DNA of 53,622 nt from Bacteroidales bacterium (GTDB lineage: Bacteria > Bacteroidota > Bacteroidia > Bacteroidales > F082), in NCBI GenBank assembly GCA_028696715.1, contig JAQVGO010000008.1, forward strand, positions 1 to 53,622, given 5' to 3'. The position numbers and the translations under genes are program-made. Shown here piece after piece: positions 26,610 to 35,472 of this stretch (position 1 is its first letter; every line of letters starts with the position of its first letter). The notes under the pieces are model-generated. The model was not told the origin of the DNA and did not search any database. It saw only the letters and a program-made list of their open reading frames with translations.

Positions 26610-27557
26610 TTAATCAGGTGAGTTTTTCAGCAGGTCGTGCGGCGAAACGCCAAAGACCTCATTGGAACGATCGTCGCCAAGTGGTTCTACATGGATAAGG
26701 ATATCGTAAACATTTTTTATTTGTTTTTTAATCTCATCCTCTACCCTGTGTGCAATTTCGTGGGCTTCGTTCAGGCTTTTATGACCATCAATTTCAATGT
26801 CGAGCGCAATCATATAGTAATGCGCCATTTTGCGTGCCCGAATGCGATGAGGGTTATGAGCTCCATCAATGGCTCCAACAGCCATTGTAATGGTGTTGTA
26901 AATACCCGGATCGTCCAATCCGTCCATCAACTCGCGACTCGAACGGATGATGATTTTTATGGCTACAACCATGATCCATAGACTTACCACGAAGGCTGTG
27001 ATAACGTCAAGCAGCGGATAATCAAAAACATGTGTAATCACCAATCCTACCAGAACAGCCAGTGAGATCAGTACATCATTTTGCATATTTTTGGCATTGG
27101 CCAAAAGCATTGGGCTATCAATTTTTTTACCGGTTTTGCGCAGATAATGAGCTAAAAGCTGCTTTCCAATGATAGAAATGATCACCACAATAACAGCCAT
27201 AGGTGCTGGCAATACGCCTTGTTCCCCGCTTGAAATACGCTCAAAAGTGGCTATGGCAAGTTGTGCTCCTGCAAAAAAAATCAGGAAGGCCAGCAAGGTG
27301 GAGGCAATGGTGTCGGCTTTGTCGTATCCAAAAGGATGTTTAATATTTGGCGGGCGCGAAATGATACGGGCAGTGATGAGTGTAATCACCGATCCTAAAA
27401 TGTCGCCGGCAGAATCAATTCCATCCGCAACCAGTGCCATGCTTCCCGATAAAAAACCGGCGATAATTTTGAGCACCGACAACAGAGCATTGGCCACAAT
27501 GGCTATCCAGGATGCCCTGATGATACTCTTTTCTCGGGATTTGGTCACGTTTTCCAC
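26610..27557 (-). CDS. Cation diffusion facilitator family transporter
   Basis: A 315-residue inner-membrane antiporter that would export Zn, Fe, Mn or related divalent ions. It has the six-helix CDF core with HxxxD/DxxxD metal sites (GSMALVADGIDSAGDILGSVITLITARI on helix 2 and LANAKNMQNDVLISLAVLVG on helix 5; in the latter an Asn replaces the more usual His, which can alter metal choice), then HPFGYDKADTIAS and a cytoplasmic dimerisation domain with HRIRARKMAHYYMIALDIEIDGHKSLNEAHEIAHRVED. The TAnnTTTG box ends only 6 bases before the ATG, so the mRNA is probably leaderless. The next internal ATG is 40 codons in and would remove the first helix. Confidence 0.93.
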   Translation of the reverse strand: MENVTKSREKSIIRASWIAIVANALLSVLKIIAGFLSGSMALVADGIDSAGDILGSVITLITARIISRPPNIKHPFGYDKADTIASTLLAFLIFFAGAQLAIATFERISSGEQGVLPAPMAVIVVIISIIGKQLLAHYLRKTGKKIDSPMLLANAKNMQNDVLISLAVLVGLVITHVFDYPLLDVITAFVVSLWIMVVAIKIIIRSSRELMDGLDDPGIYNTITMAVGAIDGAHNPHRIRARKMAHYYMIALDIEIDGHKSLNEAHEIAHRVEDEIKKQIKNVYDILIHVEPLGDDRSNEVFGVSPHDLLKNSPD

Positions 27558-27563
27558 AATTTA

Positions 27564-27571
27564 CAAATGTA
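27564..27571 (-). promoter_or_regulatory. Promoter -7 box of the cation efflux gene
   Basis: On the minus strand the bases read TACATTTG, matching TAnnTTTG, only 6 bases before the ATG. This implies a transcript that starts at or next to the start codon. Confidence 0.5.
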
Positions 27572-27690
27572 TGTTTTTTTGCTGCTTGAAGCCTGAAATG
27601 TGATTAGTATTTCTTGTTTCGGGCTTTTATCGTTTTTAGTGATGAACGACCAACGATGATCAGGAAAGTAGGGCTCATTATTAATAAATC

Positions 27691-27721
27691 AAACCATCCA
27701 ACATGATTTGTCGAATGGTTT
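27691..27721 (-). terminator. Weak terminator candidate after fabD
   Basis: AAACCAT pairs with ATGGTTT around a 17-base loop and is followed on the minus strand by an AT-rich stretch without a clean T-run. The rest of the 190-bp gap to the cation efflux gene holds only that gene's promoter. Confidence 0.3.
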
Positions 27722-27747
27722 GCAGTGATTATTTCTAAATGGAAGTA

Positions 27748-28629
27748 TTAAATAGCTGCACTCATAGTAATAATATTGCGGTCAACTTTTTTAAACAGCC
27801 CCTGCAAAACAGTTCCGGGGCCAACTTCGATAATAGTTTTTGCTCCGTTGGCAATCATATTGTTCATAATATGCGTCCATCTTACAGGAGCGGTAAGTTG
27901 TGCAATTAGGTTAGTTTTGATGATTTCCGGATCGTTAACAGATTGTCCGGTAACATTTTGGTAGATTGGGCAAATGCCTCTGCTAAATCTTGTTGCGGCA
28001 ATGGCTTCTGCCAGTTCCACACGGGCGGGTTCCATCAAAGGACTGTGGAATGCGCCACCCACTTTGAGTGGCAAGGCTCTTTTAGCACCGGCTTCAAGTA
28101 ATTTTTCACAGGCAACCTCGATGCCTTTTTGCGATCCTGAAATCACCAGTTGACCGGGGCTGTTGTAGTTGGCTGGCACAACAATTTCCTGTTTGATGCC
28201 TGCACAAATATTTTCAACGGCTTTATCTTCCAGGCCCAGGATGGCAGCCATAGTGCCGGGTTCAGTTTCGCAGGCTTTTTGCATGGCCAGAGCCCTTTTG
28301 AATACCAGCTTTAAACCGTCTTCAAAAAGCAATGTTTTGTTGGCAACCAAAGCCGAAAATTCGCCCAGTGAATGACCTGCCACCATATCCGGTTTAAAGT
28401 CTTCCATTGTAAGTGCCAGAATTACAGAATGTAAAAAGATAGCCGGCTGGGTTACTTTGGTTTGTCTGAGGTCTTCGTCTGTTCCCTCAAACATCAAGTC
28501 GGTGATCTTAAATTTTAAGATGCTGTTAGCTTTTTGAAAGAGCTCCTTAGCCCGGGCTGATTTGTCGAACAAATCTTTTCCCATACCCACAAATTGTGCT
28601 CCCTGTCCGGGAAATACGTAAGCTTTCAT
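27748..28629 (-). CDS. fabD: Malonyl-CoA:ACP transacylase
   Basis: FabD loads malonyl groups onto acyl carrier protein for fatty acid elongation. The 293-residue protein starts MKAYVFPGQGAQFVGMG, with the oxyanion-hole GQGAQ, and has the nucleophile motif GHSLGE (Ser about 87), the malonyl-binding Arg region (FKRALAMQKAC) and the His of GGAFHSPLM. Length is typical. No other fab gene stands next to it. No matching TAnnTTTG box was found in the 134 bp upstream, so it may be read through from the BI-1 gene or use a weaker promoter. Confidence 0.96.
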   Translation of the reverse strand: MKAYVFPGQGAQFVGMGKDLFDKSARAKELFQKANSILKFKITDLMFEGTDEDLRQTKVTQPAIFLHSVILALTMEDFKPDMVAGHSLGEFSALVANKTLLFEDGLKLVFKRALAMQKACETEPGTMAAILGLEDKAVENICAGIKQEIVVPANYNSPGQLVISGSQKGIEVACEKLLEAGAKRALPLKVGGAFHSPLMEPARVELAEAIAATRFSRGICPIYQNVTGQSVNDPEIIKTNLIAQLTAPVRWTHIMNNMIANGAKTIIEVGPGTVLQGLFKKVDRNIITMSAAI

Positions 28630-28763
28630 GTTTAAATTTTGATTTGTCTCTTATTGGGTGATAATGTGATACCCTCTTTTGTCTTTAATTTTCTGATCGA
28701 AATCAAAAACTTATTTAAAGTATTGTTATTAAGAGATTTATGTGTTTTTATGGAAAATATGCA

Positions 28764-29489
28764 TTATCTGCGATTACCAAAAAAGCGCAGCAAAAATAAG
28801 AATAAATTGATAAAATCGAGATAAAGTGTCAAGGCACCCATTATCGTAACTTTTCGCAGGGTGTCACCTTGCTCCGTGGCTGAGGCACCTATGCGTTTCA
28901 GCTTTTGTACGTCGTAAGCTGTAAGCCCTGTAAATACCAGCACGCCAATAAAACTAATGATATAATCCATTGCAGGACTTTTGAGAAAAAAGTTTACAAC
29001 AGTGGCAAGGATAATACCGATTAGTCCCATCATCATAAGCGAGCCAAAGCGGCTGAGGTCTGTTTTGGTTGTGTAACCAACAAAGGCCATCGCCCCAAAC
29101 ATGCCACTGGTTATCACAAATGTTTTGGCAATGGAAGCGCCTGTAAATGCTAAAAATATAAAGCTAAGGCTCAGGCCCATTAGTATCGAATAAAGCAAAA
29201 AGATTAGTGAAAGCGATTGCGCACTCATCCTAGCAAAACCCATCGACATCCAAAAAACCATACCTAAGGGAGCCAGCATTATTATCCACCCACCGAGGGT
29301 CATACCTCCGGTTTCGGTATTGTACATAAACTGAAGAAACGATTCGTTACCGGCAAAAATATAGGCTACCAGAGCAGTTATTGCCAAAGCCAAAAACATC
29401 CAGCTGAACACATTGGCCAGAAATGTTTTTGCCAGTGCCTGCGATTTAAAGGCAGTTTCTGAAGTGAATGAAGGATTAAGTTGATTCAT
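28764..29489 (-). CDS. Bax inhibitor-1/YccA family membrane protein
   Basis: A 241-residue integral membrane protein with seven hydrophobic helices. The family features visible are the N-terminal cytoplasmic run (TSETAFKSQALAKTFLANVFSWMFLALAITALVAYIF), the conserved GYTTKTDLSRFGSLMMMGLIGIILATVVN segment, TGLTAYDVQKLKRIG and the final LYLDFINLFLFLLRFFGNRR. Relatives (YccA, YetJ) act as pH-dependent calcium leak channels or interact with FtsH; which role applies here is unknown. It lies 34 bp after folE, so it may be the last gene of the queD-folE unit. Confidence 0.95.
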   Translation of the reverse strand: MNQLNPSFTSETAFKSQALAKTFLANVFSWMFLALAITALVAYIFAGNESFLQFMYNTETGGMTLGGWIIMLAPLGMVFWMSMGFARMSAQSLSLIFLLYSILMGLSLSFIFLAFTGASIAKTFVITSGMFGAMAFVGYTTKTDLSRFGSLMMMGLIGIILATVVNFFLKSPAMDYIISFIGVLVFTGLTAYDVQKLKRIGASATEQGDTLRKVTIMGALTLYLDFINLFLFLLRFFGNRR

Positions 29490-29523
29490 ACAGCGTATTT
29501 ATTACAAATGAAAAAGTTAAATT

Positions 29524-30144
29524 TTAGTGAAGCTTTGAACCGATCAGGCTGATAAACTCTGATCTGGTTTCGGCTTTTTGAAAAGCTCCCGTGAAATCAG
29601 AAGTAGTGGTAACTGAGCTTTGCTTTTGAACGCCGCGCATCGACATGCACAAATGCCGTGCCTCTATCACCACAGCAACACCAAGCGGATTAAGTGCTTC
29701 CTGAATGGCTTCTTTGATTTGTGTGGTGAGTCGTTCCTGTACCTGAAGCCGGCGCGAATAGGCCTCAACCACGCGGGCAATTTTGCTTAATCCGGTGATA
29801 TAGCCATTGGGAATGTAGCCTACATGTGCCTTACCAATGAACGGTATCATATGATGCTCGCAAAGCGAAAAAATCTCGATGTCTTTCACGATCACCATTT
29901 CGCGGTAATCTTCTTTAAACTTGGCCGAGAGCAGTATTTCACGCGGATCGTGATCATAACCCTGGGTAAGAAACTGTATGGATTTGGCTACTCTGCGAGG
30001 TGTATCCTGCAGGCCTTCTCTTTCAGGGTTTTCGCCGATCAATTCGAGGATGGCTCTGTAGTGTTTCTCGAGCTGTGCAAGTTTTTTTGGTGCGAATTTT
30101 TCAATTTTTTCGTAACCAAGTAATGCTTTAGGTGCTTCTTTCAT
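29524..30144 (-). CDS. folE: GTP cyclohydrolase I
   Basis: FolE converts GTP to 7,8-dihydroneopterin triphosphate, the entry step for folate and for the queuosine branch. The 206-residue protein has the family motifs [41 protein letters not shown] (zinc ligands Cys and His), [22 protein letters not shown] and [12 protein letters not shown] (the second zinc Cys). It is a zinc-dependent type IA enzyme by these motifs. It lies 27 bp after queD, whose substrate is its product. Length is normal. Confidence 0.97.
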   Translation of the reverse strand: MKEAPKALLGYEKIEKFAPKKLAQLEKHYRAILELIGENPEREGLQDTPRRVAKSIQFLTQGYDHDPREILLSAKFKEDYREMVIVKDIEIFSLCEHHMIPFIGKAHVGYIPNGYITGLSKIARVVEAYSRRLQVQERLTTQIKEAIQEALNPLGVAVVIEARHLCMSMRGVQKQSSVTTTSDFTGAFQKAETRSEFISLIGSKLH

Positions 30145-30171
30145 GATGATTTCACTTTGAACCAGGAATGT

Positions 30172-30585
30172 TTAATGGCCATAATATTCCACAAAATTAT
30201 TTTCAGATTCGTACAATTTTATGCAGTGCAAGGCAGCACCAAGCGTAGTGATACTGGTTTCGAGCTGATCCCAGATTGCCATCGCCAGCATCTCGGTTGA
30301 AGCAAACTTACCTTGCATAAAAGGCACTTCCAGGTTGATGTTTTTGTGATCGATCTGATCGGTAACCTTTTCCCGAATTATTTTGCTAAGTAGTTTCAGA
30401 TTAACCAAAAAACCAGTTTCGGGATTTACTTCACCTTTTATCGTGACGAAGAGCTCATAATTGTGCCCATGCCAGTTTGGGTTGGAGCATTTACCAAAGA
30501 CTTCAGCATTTTTTTCATCACTAAAATCTGTTCTGAATAAACGATGAGCTGCATTAAAACGTTCTCTTCGGGTGATGAAGATCAT
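30172..30585 (-). CDS. queD: 6-carboxytetrahydropterin synthase
   Basis: QueD makes 6-carboxy-5,6,7,8-tetrahydropterin from dihydroneopterin triphosphate, the second step toward preQ0 and queuosine. The 137-residue protein has the zinc-binding His in NAAHRLF, the CSNPNWHGHNYELFV segment with the catalytic Cys and two zinc His, and the later DHKNINLEVPF and EMLAMAIWDQL. It stands just upstream of folE, which provides its substrate, and a TAnnTTTG box lies 29 bases upstream. Confusion with the eukaryotic-type 6-pyruvoyl synthase is possible, but Bacteroidota homologues beside folE are normally QueD. Confidence 0.93.
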   Translation of the reverse strand: MIFITRRERFNAAHRLFRTDFSDEKNAEVFGKCSNPNWHGHNYELFVTIKGEVNPETGFLVNLKLLSKIIREKVTDQIDHKNINLEVPFMQGKFASTEMLAMAIWDQLETSITTLGAALHCIKLYESENNFVEYYGH

Positions 30586-30614
30586 AGAATCCGGAAATTA
30601 TTGTTATCAGGCCA

Positions 30615-30622
30615 CAAAAGTA
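30615..30622 (-). promoter_or_regulatory. Promoter -7 box of queD-folE
   Basis: On the minus strand the bases read TACTTTTG, matching TAnnTTTG. The predicted transcript start lies about 23 bases before the queD ATG at 30585. Confidence 0.65.
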
Positions 30623-30698
30623 CGCTTTTATGTGGAAAAGCATTTGATTTGCGATTACTAATAAACTTTTTTCAGGAGATGTGAAATTTGCTGTCAAC

Positions 30699-31700
30699 CT
30701 ATTTTTTGATGTTGATTCGGGTTCCAATCCACAATCTAAATTGTTCAACACCAAGCGCATAAGCCGAAGTGTTTAGGGGCATAACGGGATTGTTGAAACC
30801 ACTTACACCTCCCAAACCTGCAAACCATTTTTTGCCGTTGTATCCGGCTGCAAAACGGGAGGTCCATAAAAAATAGGCTTTGTTTCGGTTGTAGTGTTCT
30901 GTTTCGGTATGATAGTCGTAATACTGTAAAAATGCTCCCGGCAACAAGGCCAGATTTACATAGAATCGTTTTAAAAACACCAGTGAATAGGAATAACCGG
31001 CAAAAATTCCCACAAAATTAAACCTGCCTCTAACCAGTTTGTCTTCTTCGAAAATCTCGTGTTGATTGGCATATTCGTCTGGTATCAGGCTGCTTTGCGC
31101 CTGCAAGTGGTTTATTTGAAATGCCGGGGCAATTAATAAAGAACCTGCACTTTTTCGCTGGTATTCATTCTGGATGTAAGCCGCTCTGAATGAATGCCTG
31201 CGATGATTGGGAACCAGATAAAAAATTCCACTTATGCTGCTGATATCCAGATCGGGACGTTGCAGATAAGGATCACCGTTTTTGAAGTTCTTTACAATCT
31301 GAGGACTGTTTTCCAGATAAAAACCTTTGTAGTTGGCATAGGCCAGTTCGGCATTAATCCATGAGCCATAAGTGTTTATTCGCAAATCAACGGAGGAAGA
31401 GGAGCCATAAATGTCTTTATCGCTTGCCGGAATGGGCGTTTGTATTGCTAATCCGAGCCCGAACCATTTGTAAAACCCTGCCAGACCGATATGTTGCGGG
31501 CTGTTTGGTCGGTATATTAATTCCGGGCCATTACTTACCGGACTTATTTCGAGGTTTATGGCTTCGTACATGCCATAAACCCGAACAGTTAGCATATCCT
31601 TGTTATCTTTGATGTAAGCAGTGTCTGGCTGTGCAAAAATAGGTGCAGCAAATGAAATCAAACTTAAAATCACAATTGCAACGGTTAAATGTTTTGTCAT
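30699..31700 (-). CDS. DUF4421 family outer-membrane protein
   Basis: A 333-residue exported protein with a signal peptide ending IFAQ (about 23 residues). The mature part has alternating beta strands with aromatic girdles (KWFGLGLAIQTPIP, RHSFRAAYIQNEYQ, FNFVGIFAGYSYSLVFLKRFYVNLALLPGAFLQYY, FRLWIGTRINIKK at the end), which fits a small outer-membrane beta-barrel of the DUF4421 family found in Bacteroidota. Its role is not known. It is the last gene of a run bactofilin, AtpZ, AtpI-like, with 20 bp to the gene upstream, so it sits where atpB would normally be expected. Confidence 0.8.
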   Translation of the reverse strand: MTKHLTVAIVILSLISFAAPIFAQPDTAYIKDNKDMLTVRVYGMYEAINLEISPVSNGPELIYRPNSPQHIGLAGFYKWFGLGLAIQTPIPASDKDIYGSSSSVDLRINTYGSWINAELAYANYKGFYLENSPQIVKNFKNGDPYLQRPDLDISSISGIFYLVPNHRRHSFRAAYIQNEYQRKSAGSLLIAPAFQINHLQAQSSLIPDEYANQHEIFEEDKLVRGRFNFVGIFAGYSYSLVFLKRFYVNLALLPGAFLQYYDYHTETEHYNRNKAYFLWTSRFAAGYNGKKWFAGLGGVSGFNNPVMPLNTSAYALGVEQFRLWIGTRINIKK

Positions 31701-31720
31701 GGTTGATCCGGCCTAAAACA

Positions 31721-32098
31721 TCAATTCGATTTTTTTGTAACAGCATTTACTTCTAAAGCAGTAAAGATAATATAGTAAATGAAGAAGCTAAGTAAAAAAG
31801 GAACAGCTTCATCACGATTATAGAGCAGATAAACAGTGATAATGGCCAGATAAACAAGTAGTTTAAGGAATGTTGCCAACATAAAAAAATTAGCGAAGCT
31901 GCTCAGTTTTTTTTCTTTGGCCCGTTGGTAAAGCATAAATAATCCCAAATTGCCCAGGGTGAAAAAGATAAGAAGATAAGGCCAGGCCTGGCTGGTATAT
32001 TTTTCGGGTAGCTGATTGAAAATCAAAAAGCTGAGTATTGCCGCAAAACCAGCAGCAAGCAGGTTCCTGATTAAAAAAACACGGAAATTTTTGTTCAT
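31721..32098 (-). CDS. Four-helix membrane protein, ATP synthase I-like
   Basis: A 125-residue protein made almost only of four transmembrane helices (LIRNLLAAGFAAILSFLIF, AWPYLLIFFTLGNLGLFMLY, FMLATFLKLLVYLAIITVYLLY, FLLSFFIYYIIFTALEV). Proteins of this size and pattern stand between atpZ and atpB in many Bacteroidota and are likened to subunit I, which helps assemble the c-ring or import magnesium. Here no F-type ATP synthase gene follows. It starts 13 bp after the atpZ gene. The family assignment rests on position and topology. Confidence 0.65.
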   Translation of the reverse strand: MNKNFRVFLIRNLLAAGFAAILSFLIFNQLPEKYTSQAWPYLLIFFTLGNLGLFMLYQRAKEKKLSSFANFFMLATFLKLLVYLAIITVYLLYNRDEAVPFLLSFFIYYIIFTALEVNAVTKKSN

Positions 32099-32111
32099 AA
32101 AACGGAAAATT

Positions 32112-32330
32112 TTATTTCATAAAATCTTTTATGGCATAATAAATGGCTAACACCACGGCCAACACCGATAATATTACAGTAAAAACAGGGAAACGCCATT
32201 GCAACCATTCATCCAGTTTCAGGCCACCGAAAACGCCAGCCAAAATGATGAACAGCATCTGAAAGGCCAGTGAGGAATAACGGGCATAAGCATTCAGATA
32301 ATCACCAGGTTTATTTTTATTTTTTTTCAT
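32112..32330 (-). CDS. AtpZ/AtpI family protein
   Basis: A 72-residue membrane protein with two helices (about 20-38, LAFQMLFIILAGVFGGLKL, and 46-66) and a basic N-terminus KKNKNKPGD. The first helix with its GVFGGLKLDEWL turn is the pattern of the AtpZ/AtpI family (F1F0 ATP synthase accessory, possibly a magnesium or calcium channel with AtpI). Its first 14 bases overlap the end of the bactofilin gene, so the two are translationally coupled. No ATP synthase subunit gene is in this window. Confidence 0.85.
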   Translation of the reverse strand: MKKNKNKPGDYLNAYARYSSLAFQMLFIILAGVFGGLKLDEWLQWRFPVFTVILSVLAVVLAIYYAIKDFMK

Positions 32331-32682
32331 CAGGTGCGGGCTGCTTCATTTCGCATTTTCCGCTGAATTGTGCTCCAACCTCAATAGATAATTTTTGGGT
32401 AGTTAACTCACCTTCGAATATGGCTGTGGCTTTTAGTACAGTTAGTTCTTCCACCTTTAAATTTGCTTTCACCTTACCCGAGATATCGGCTTGTTTACAT
32501 TCCAGTTCACCTGATACATTTCCACTTTGGCCGATTACTATCTTGCCACTGGAGCGTAAAGTTCCAATTACTGTTCCGTCAATTCGAATATCGCCAGACG
32601 ACTGAATATCGCCTTTTATAATCGCTTCGTTACCAATCAGGTTGCGGGTTGTTGAATCGTGTCCGGATTTGTGATGCTTCAT
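32317..32682 (-). CDS. Bactofilin (polymer-forming cytoskeletal protein)
   Basis: Bactofilins self-assemble into filaments at the membrane and help localise cell-envelope enzymes. The 121-residue protein is a single bactofilin domain: a right-handed beta-helix of short repeats (IGNEAIIKGDIQSSGDIRIDG, then units like SSGKIVIGQSGNVSGELECKQ and ADISGKVKANLKVEELTVLK), with Gly at the turns. The longer frame from 32727 is rejected because a TAnnTTTG box at 32707-32714 puts the transcript start downstream of it; ATG 32682 (MKHHKSGHD) is chosen. It follows porW by 58 bp and overlaps AtpZ by 14 bp. Confidence 0.92.
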   Translation of the reverse strand: MKHHKSGHDSTTRNLIGNEAIIKGDIQSSGDIRIDGTVIGTLRSSGKIVIGQSGNVSGELECKQADISGKVKANLKVEELTVLKATAIFEGELTTQKLSIEVGAQFSGKCEMKQPAPDEKK

Positions 32683-32706
32683 CAATCTTTGTATTTTTTT
32701 TGAATA

Positions 32707-32714
32707 CAAAAGTA
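32707..32714 (-). promoter_or_regulatory. Promoter -7 box of the bactofilin operon
   Basis: On the minus strand the bases read TACTTTTG, matching TAnnTTTG. It lies after the porW stop, so bactofilin and its followers can be expressed apart from porW. Confidence 0.65.
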
Positions 32715-32740
32715 GTTTTTTAGCCAATTGAATTGCTGAT

Positions 32741-35401
32741 CTATTTTGGAGTTATTGAGTTCCAAAAGCTTGCATATTCATCAATGTTTTTGTTTCTGTA
32801 AAAAATGGGATAATTTGTAAGTGAAATGGGATAAGTGCTGTAATCAGCTTTATTCATGCCTCCCAACACATAGTCTGATTGTGTGAGTACTTCAAAATAG
32901 TCAATAGCCGCATCACGATTTGCAAAATTTCCAACAGTTATCAAGGAATAGTCTTTGTCGAGTACCAGATTTTTTATCATCAGGCTTTGAATGCTGAATT
33001 CGCGCTGGTTAAAATCAGAAAGTCTTACTTTGAGCGGATCGATGCGAATTTTGGCGGTTTTGCACACCAGCATTACCATATATTGAGATTGTGTGTTAAC
33101 AATATAAGGTGATTCCGGAGACGCAATAGTGACCGTATCATCTTCCGGAATTTCAACCTCTACACTAAGCTCGTAGGTTTTACCAATATTTCTCAGAATA
33201 TCCTGTGCAAGAGGTGTCACACTACTTTGCGGATAGGTTTTGATGAGCTTATCCAATGCCACAGCCATCGTATCGACCACTTCGAGCCTGCCTGAAGCAA
33301 CGGCACGCAAAAAGGCAAAGCGTGGCAAAAGTGCAGTGTCGTTGGGGTACAATTGTGTAGCCCGATCAGCATTCATCACAACCCTGAAGTATTGTCCGGC
33401 TTTGTAGGCATCATAGGTTCTTTCGTAAAAGGCAGCTGATTCGCCTTGAGCAGTAGCTTTTTTCACAAAATAATCCGGATCGAGTAATACTTGTGCATAA
33501 TCCGAATCAGGATAATCCTGGATGATAGTTAGCTTGTAGTTTTCAGCCGCTTCAGCTTCTTGTTTTGCTATGTGAAGCTTGTATAGCGCGTAAAGCGAAG
33601 GCAGACGGTATTCATTTTCAGGATACCTGGTATTCAACGAAGTATAGGCATTGATGGCTTCCGGGATATCGTTTAAACTCTCCATATAGATGAAGCCCAG
33701 ATTATTAAGTGCCTCTGCGATGTTGTTATTCGCACTTGCCTGTTGTTCTTCAGTAAGGGGCAAATCTGCAAGGTAATAGGTGCGATCGCGTGGTGTAAGG
33801 CTGGCTGCTGCGCTGTCGGCAGTGGCAGTTTCGCTGTCGGCAGTTAATTCCATTCCTCCTTCATCAAAACTAATACTTTGTTTGTCGCTGATGCGCCAGT
33901 TATCTTCCAGTTTGCGGCGGCCCCATTTTCTAAGAAATTCAGTATATCCAAAGCTCAGGGTGTTAGGGTTGTAGAAATACCAATCGGTGGATTGTTCCAG
34001 GGTATTTTGCGGTTCGCGTGTACCTGGCAACAAGGCCATTTGTTCTTCCAAACGTTCTTCTTCCTTGAGTCGTTTTTCTTCTTCGATATAATCCGCAATA
34101 ATACCATCGATTATCTTGTTGCGCGACACAGAATCCATGGTTGCCAGCCGCAAGAGGCTGTCCTGTGTTTGTACTATCACCAAATTTTCAACCAGCTCCT
34201 GTAATACGCCTGCCCGGTTGTTGATGCTGTCGTAGCCGGGATAATCCAACGGAAGTGCACTTACTGCTGTGTCGTAATAGGCTTGTGCCGGAACATATTT
34301 CAGCCTGTCGAAGAGCAATCCTGCCACAAGCAGTGCCGAAGTGGCTTGCTGGCTTTTGTTGACAGTACTCACGGCCACAGATTTTTGAAGCAGCTCGATG
34401 GCATCTTCGTGCCGGTTTTCTTTCAGGGCTATTTCGGCCAGTGCATAATAGATGCGATCTTGATATTCTTCATTTTTTTCATCGCGCAACATTTTATTCA
34501 GGATTTTGAGGATCTGTTTACTGTCGCCCTGATTGGCATCAAAGGCTTTGGCCAGATTGATCCTGGCTTCAAATGCCAGCGTATAGTCAGGATTGCGTTT
34601 GATTACAGTTTTAAATTGTTCTGTTGCAGCAGCCAGATCGCCTTGTCTTTCATAAATCTGCCCCAGTATAAACATGGCTCTGGTTTTGAGCTGTTTGTCG
34701 TTGCTATTGAAGATGCCTCTTTTCAGGTGAATTACCGCTTCATCATAATTTTCGCGATCAATGTAATAATCGGCCCATACTAATTCAAGGTTTCGCCGAA
34801 CCTCGGCAGGCATTTCACGCTCGCGCGAGGCAGCATCCAATGCTCGCAACATTGGCTCGGCTTTTTCGTACTGCTCCAGTTGCAGGTATGTTTTTGCCAG
34901 CCAAAGATCGGCCGTAAATTTGATGTCGTTATCGCTATACTGACTCGAAACAAAATCAAAAGTGCGCCGTGCACTGATGTAATCCTGTTTATAAAAATGA
35001 GCCTTACCCATCATCAGGTAGCTGTCGTCGATCCAGCGAACATATTCTTTGTTGCCAAATTTCATCGAGTGACGCTGAACGCCAATTGAGCCTTTTTGAA
35101 TGGCTCTGTCCATGGGCTGATAAATGCGCTGGGCATCATTTTTTGTGCCATAATTATAAACTCTTAACACACGCAGATAATCATCTTTTGATTGTTCGTT
35201 GAGAGTTTTTACACCTTCTTTTAAGCTTTCGTTGCCATTCCAATAAACATTGTATTTGCTTGTGATGTTATGATAAACACGTCTTGTCCAGGTGTTTTTT
35301 TTAGTTGAACAGGCACCTAAACCTAAAAAAACGAAAGCAATTATGATCAGTTTTAAAAATGTGAATCGGTTTTTTGGCACAGCGAAATTTTTATTTACCA
35401 T
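32741..35401 (-). CDS. porW: T9SS-associated TPR lipoprotein PorW/SprE
   Basis: PorW (SprE in gliding flavobacteria) is an outer-membrane lipoprotein needed for type IX secretion; it is thought to link the GldK/N ring to the translocon. The 886-residue protein has a lipobox LGLGAC (Cys 31), the family opening KKNTWTRRVYHNITSKYNVYWNGNESLKEGV, many TPR units in the first half (AHFYKQDYISARRTFDFVSSQY, AKTYLQLEQYEKAEPMLRAL), an acidic linker, and a C-terminal region FYRNKNIDEYASFWN. It lies about 5 kb from the porP-gldKLMN operon. A TAnnTTTG box at 35473-35480 gives a leader near 65 bases. Confidence 0.93.
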   Translation of the reverse strand: MVNKNFAVPKNRFTFLKLIIIAFVFLGLGACSTKKNTWTRRVYHNITSKYNVYWNGNESLKEGVKTLNEQSKDDYLRVLRVYNYGTKNDAQRIYQPMDRAIQKGSIGVQRHSMKFGNKEYVRWIDDSYLMMGKAHFYKQDYISARRTFDFVSSQYSDNDIKFTADLWLAKTYLQLEQYEKAEPMLRALDAASREREMPAEVRRNLELVWADYYIDRENYDEAVIHLKRGIFNSNDKQLKTRAMFILGQIYERQGDLAAATEQFKTVIKRNPDYTLAFEARINLAKAFDANQGDSKQILKILNKMLRDEKNEEYQDRIYYALAEIALKENRHEDAIELLQKSVAVSTVNKSQQATSALLVAGLLFDRLKYVPAQAYYDTAVSALPLDYPGYDSINNRAGVLQELVENLVIVQTQDSLLRLATMDSVSRNKIIDGIIADYIEEEKRLKEEERLEEQMALLPGTREPQNTLEQSTDWYFYNPNTLSFGYTEFLRKWGRRKLEDNWRISDKQSISFDEGGMELTADSETATADSAAASLTPRDRTYYLADLPLTEEQQASANNNIAEALNNLGFIYMESLNDIPEAINAYTSLNTRYPENEYRLPSLYALYKLHIAKQEAEAAENYKLTIIQDYPDSDYAQVLLDPDYFVKKATAQGESAAFYERTYDAYKAGQYFRVVMNADRATQLYPNDTALLPRFAFLRAVASGRLEVVDTMAVALDKLIKTYPQSSVTPLAQDILRNIGKTYELSVEVEIPEDDTVTIASPESPYIVNTQSQYMVMLVCKTAKIRIDPLKVRLSDFNQREFSIQSLMIKNLVLDKDYSLITVGNFANRDAAIDYFEVLTQSDYVLGGMNKADYSTYPISLTNYPIFYRNKNIDEYASFWNSITPK

Positions 35402-35472
35402 AACTAAACTTACCGCAAAATATTATAAGCAATGATACTTAAAGCGTATTTCATTTTCAAGGATTGAACTTG

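Noticed and set aside
28630..28763. Long-spaced inverted repeat (TTTTGAT and ATCAAAA) before fabD
   Set aside because: Arms of seven AT-rich bases separated by about 60 bases occur by chance in such sequence.
34283..34783. Plus-strand frame opposite porW
   Set aside because: The TPR codons of porW on the minus strand explain the open frame; there is no start signal or domain.
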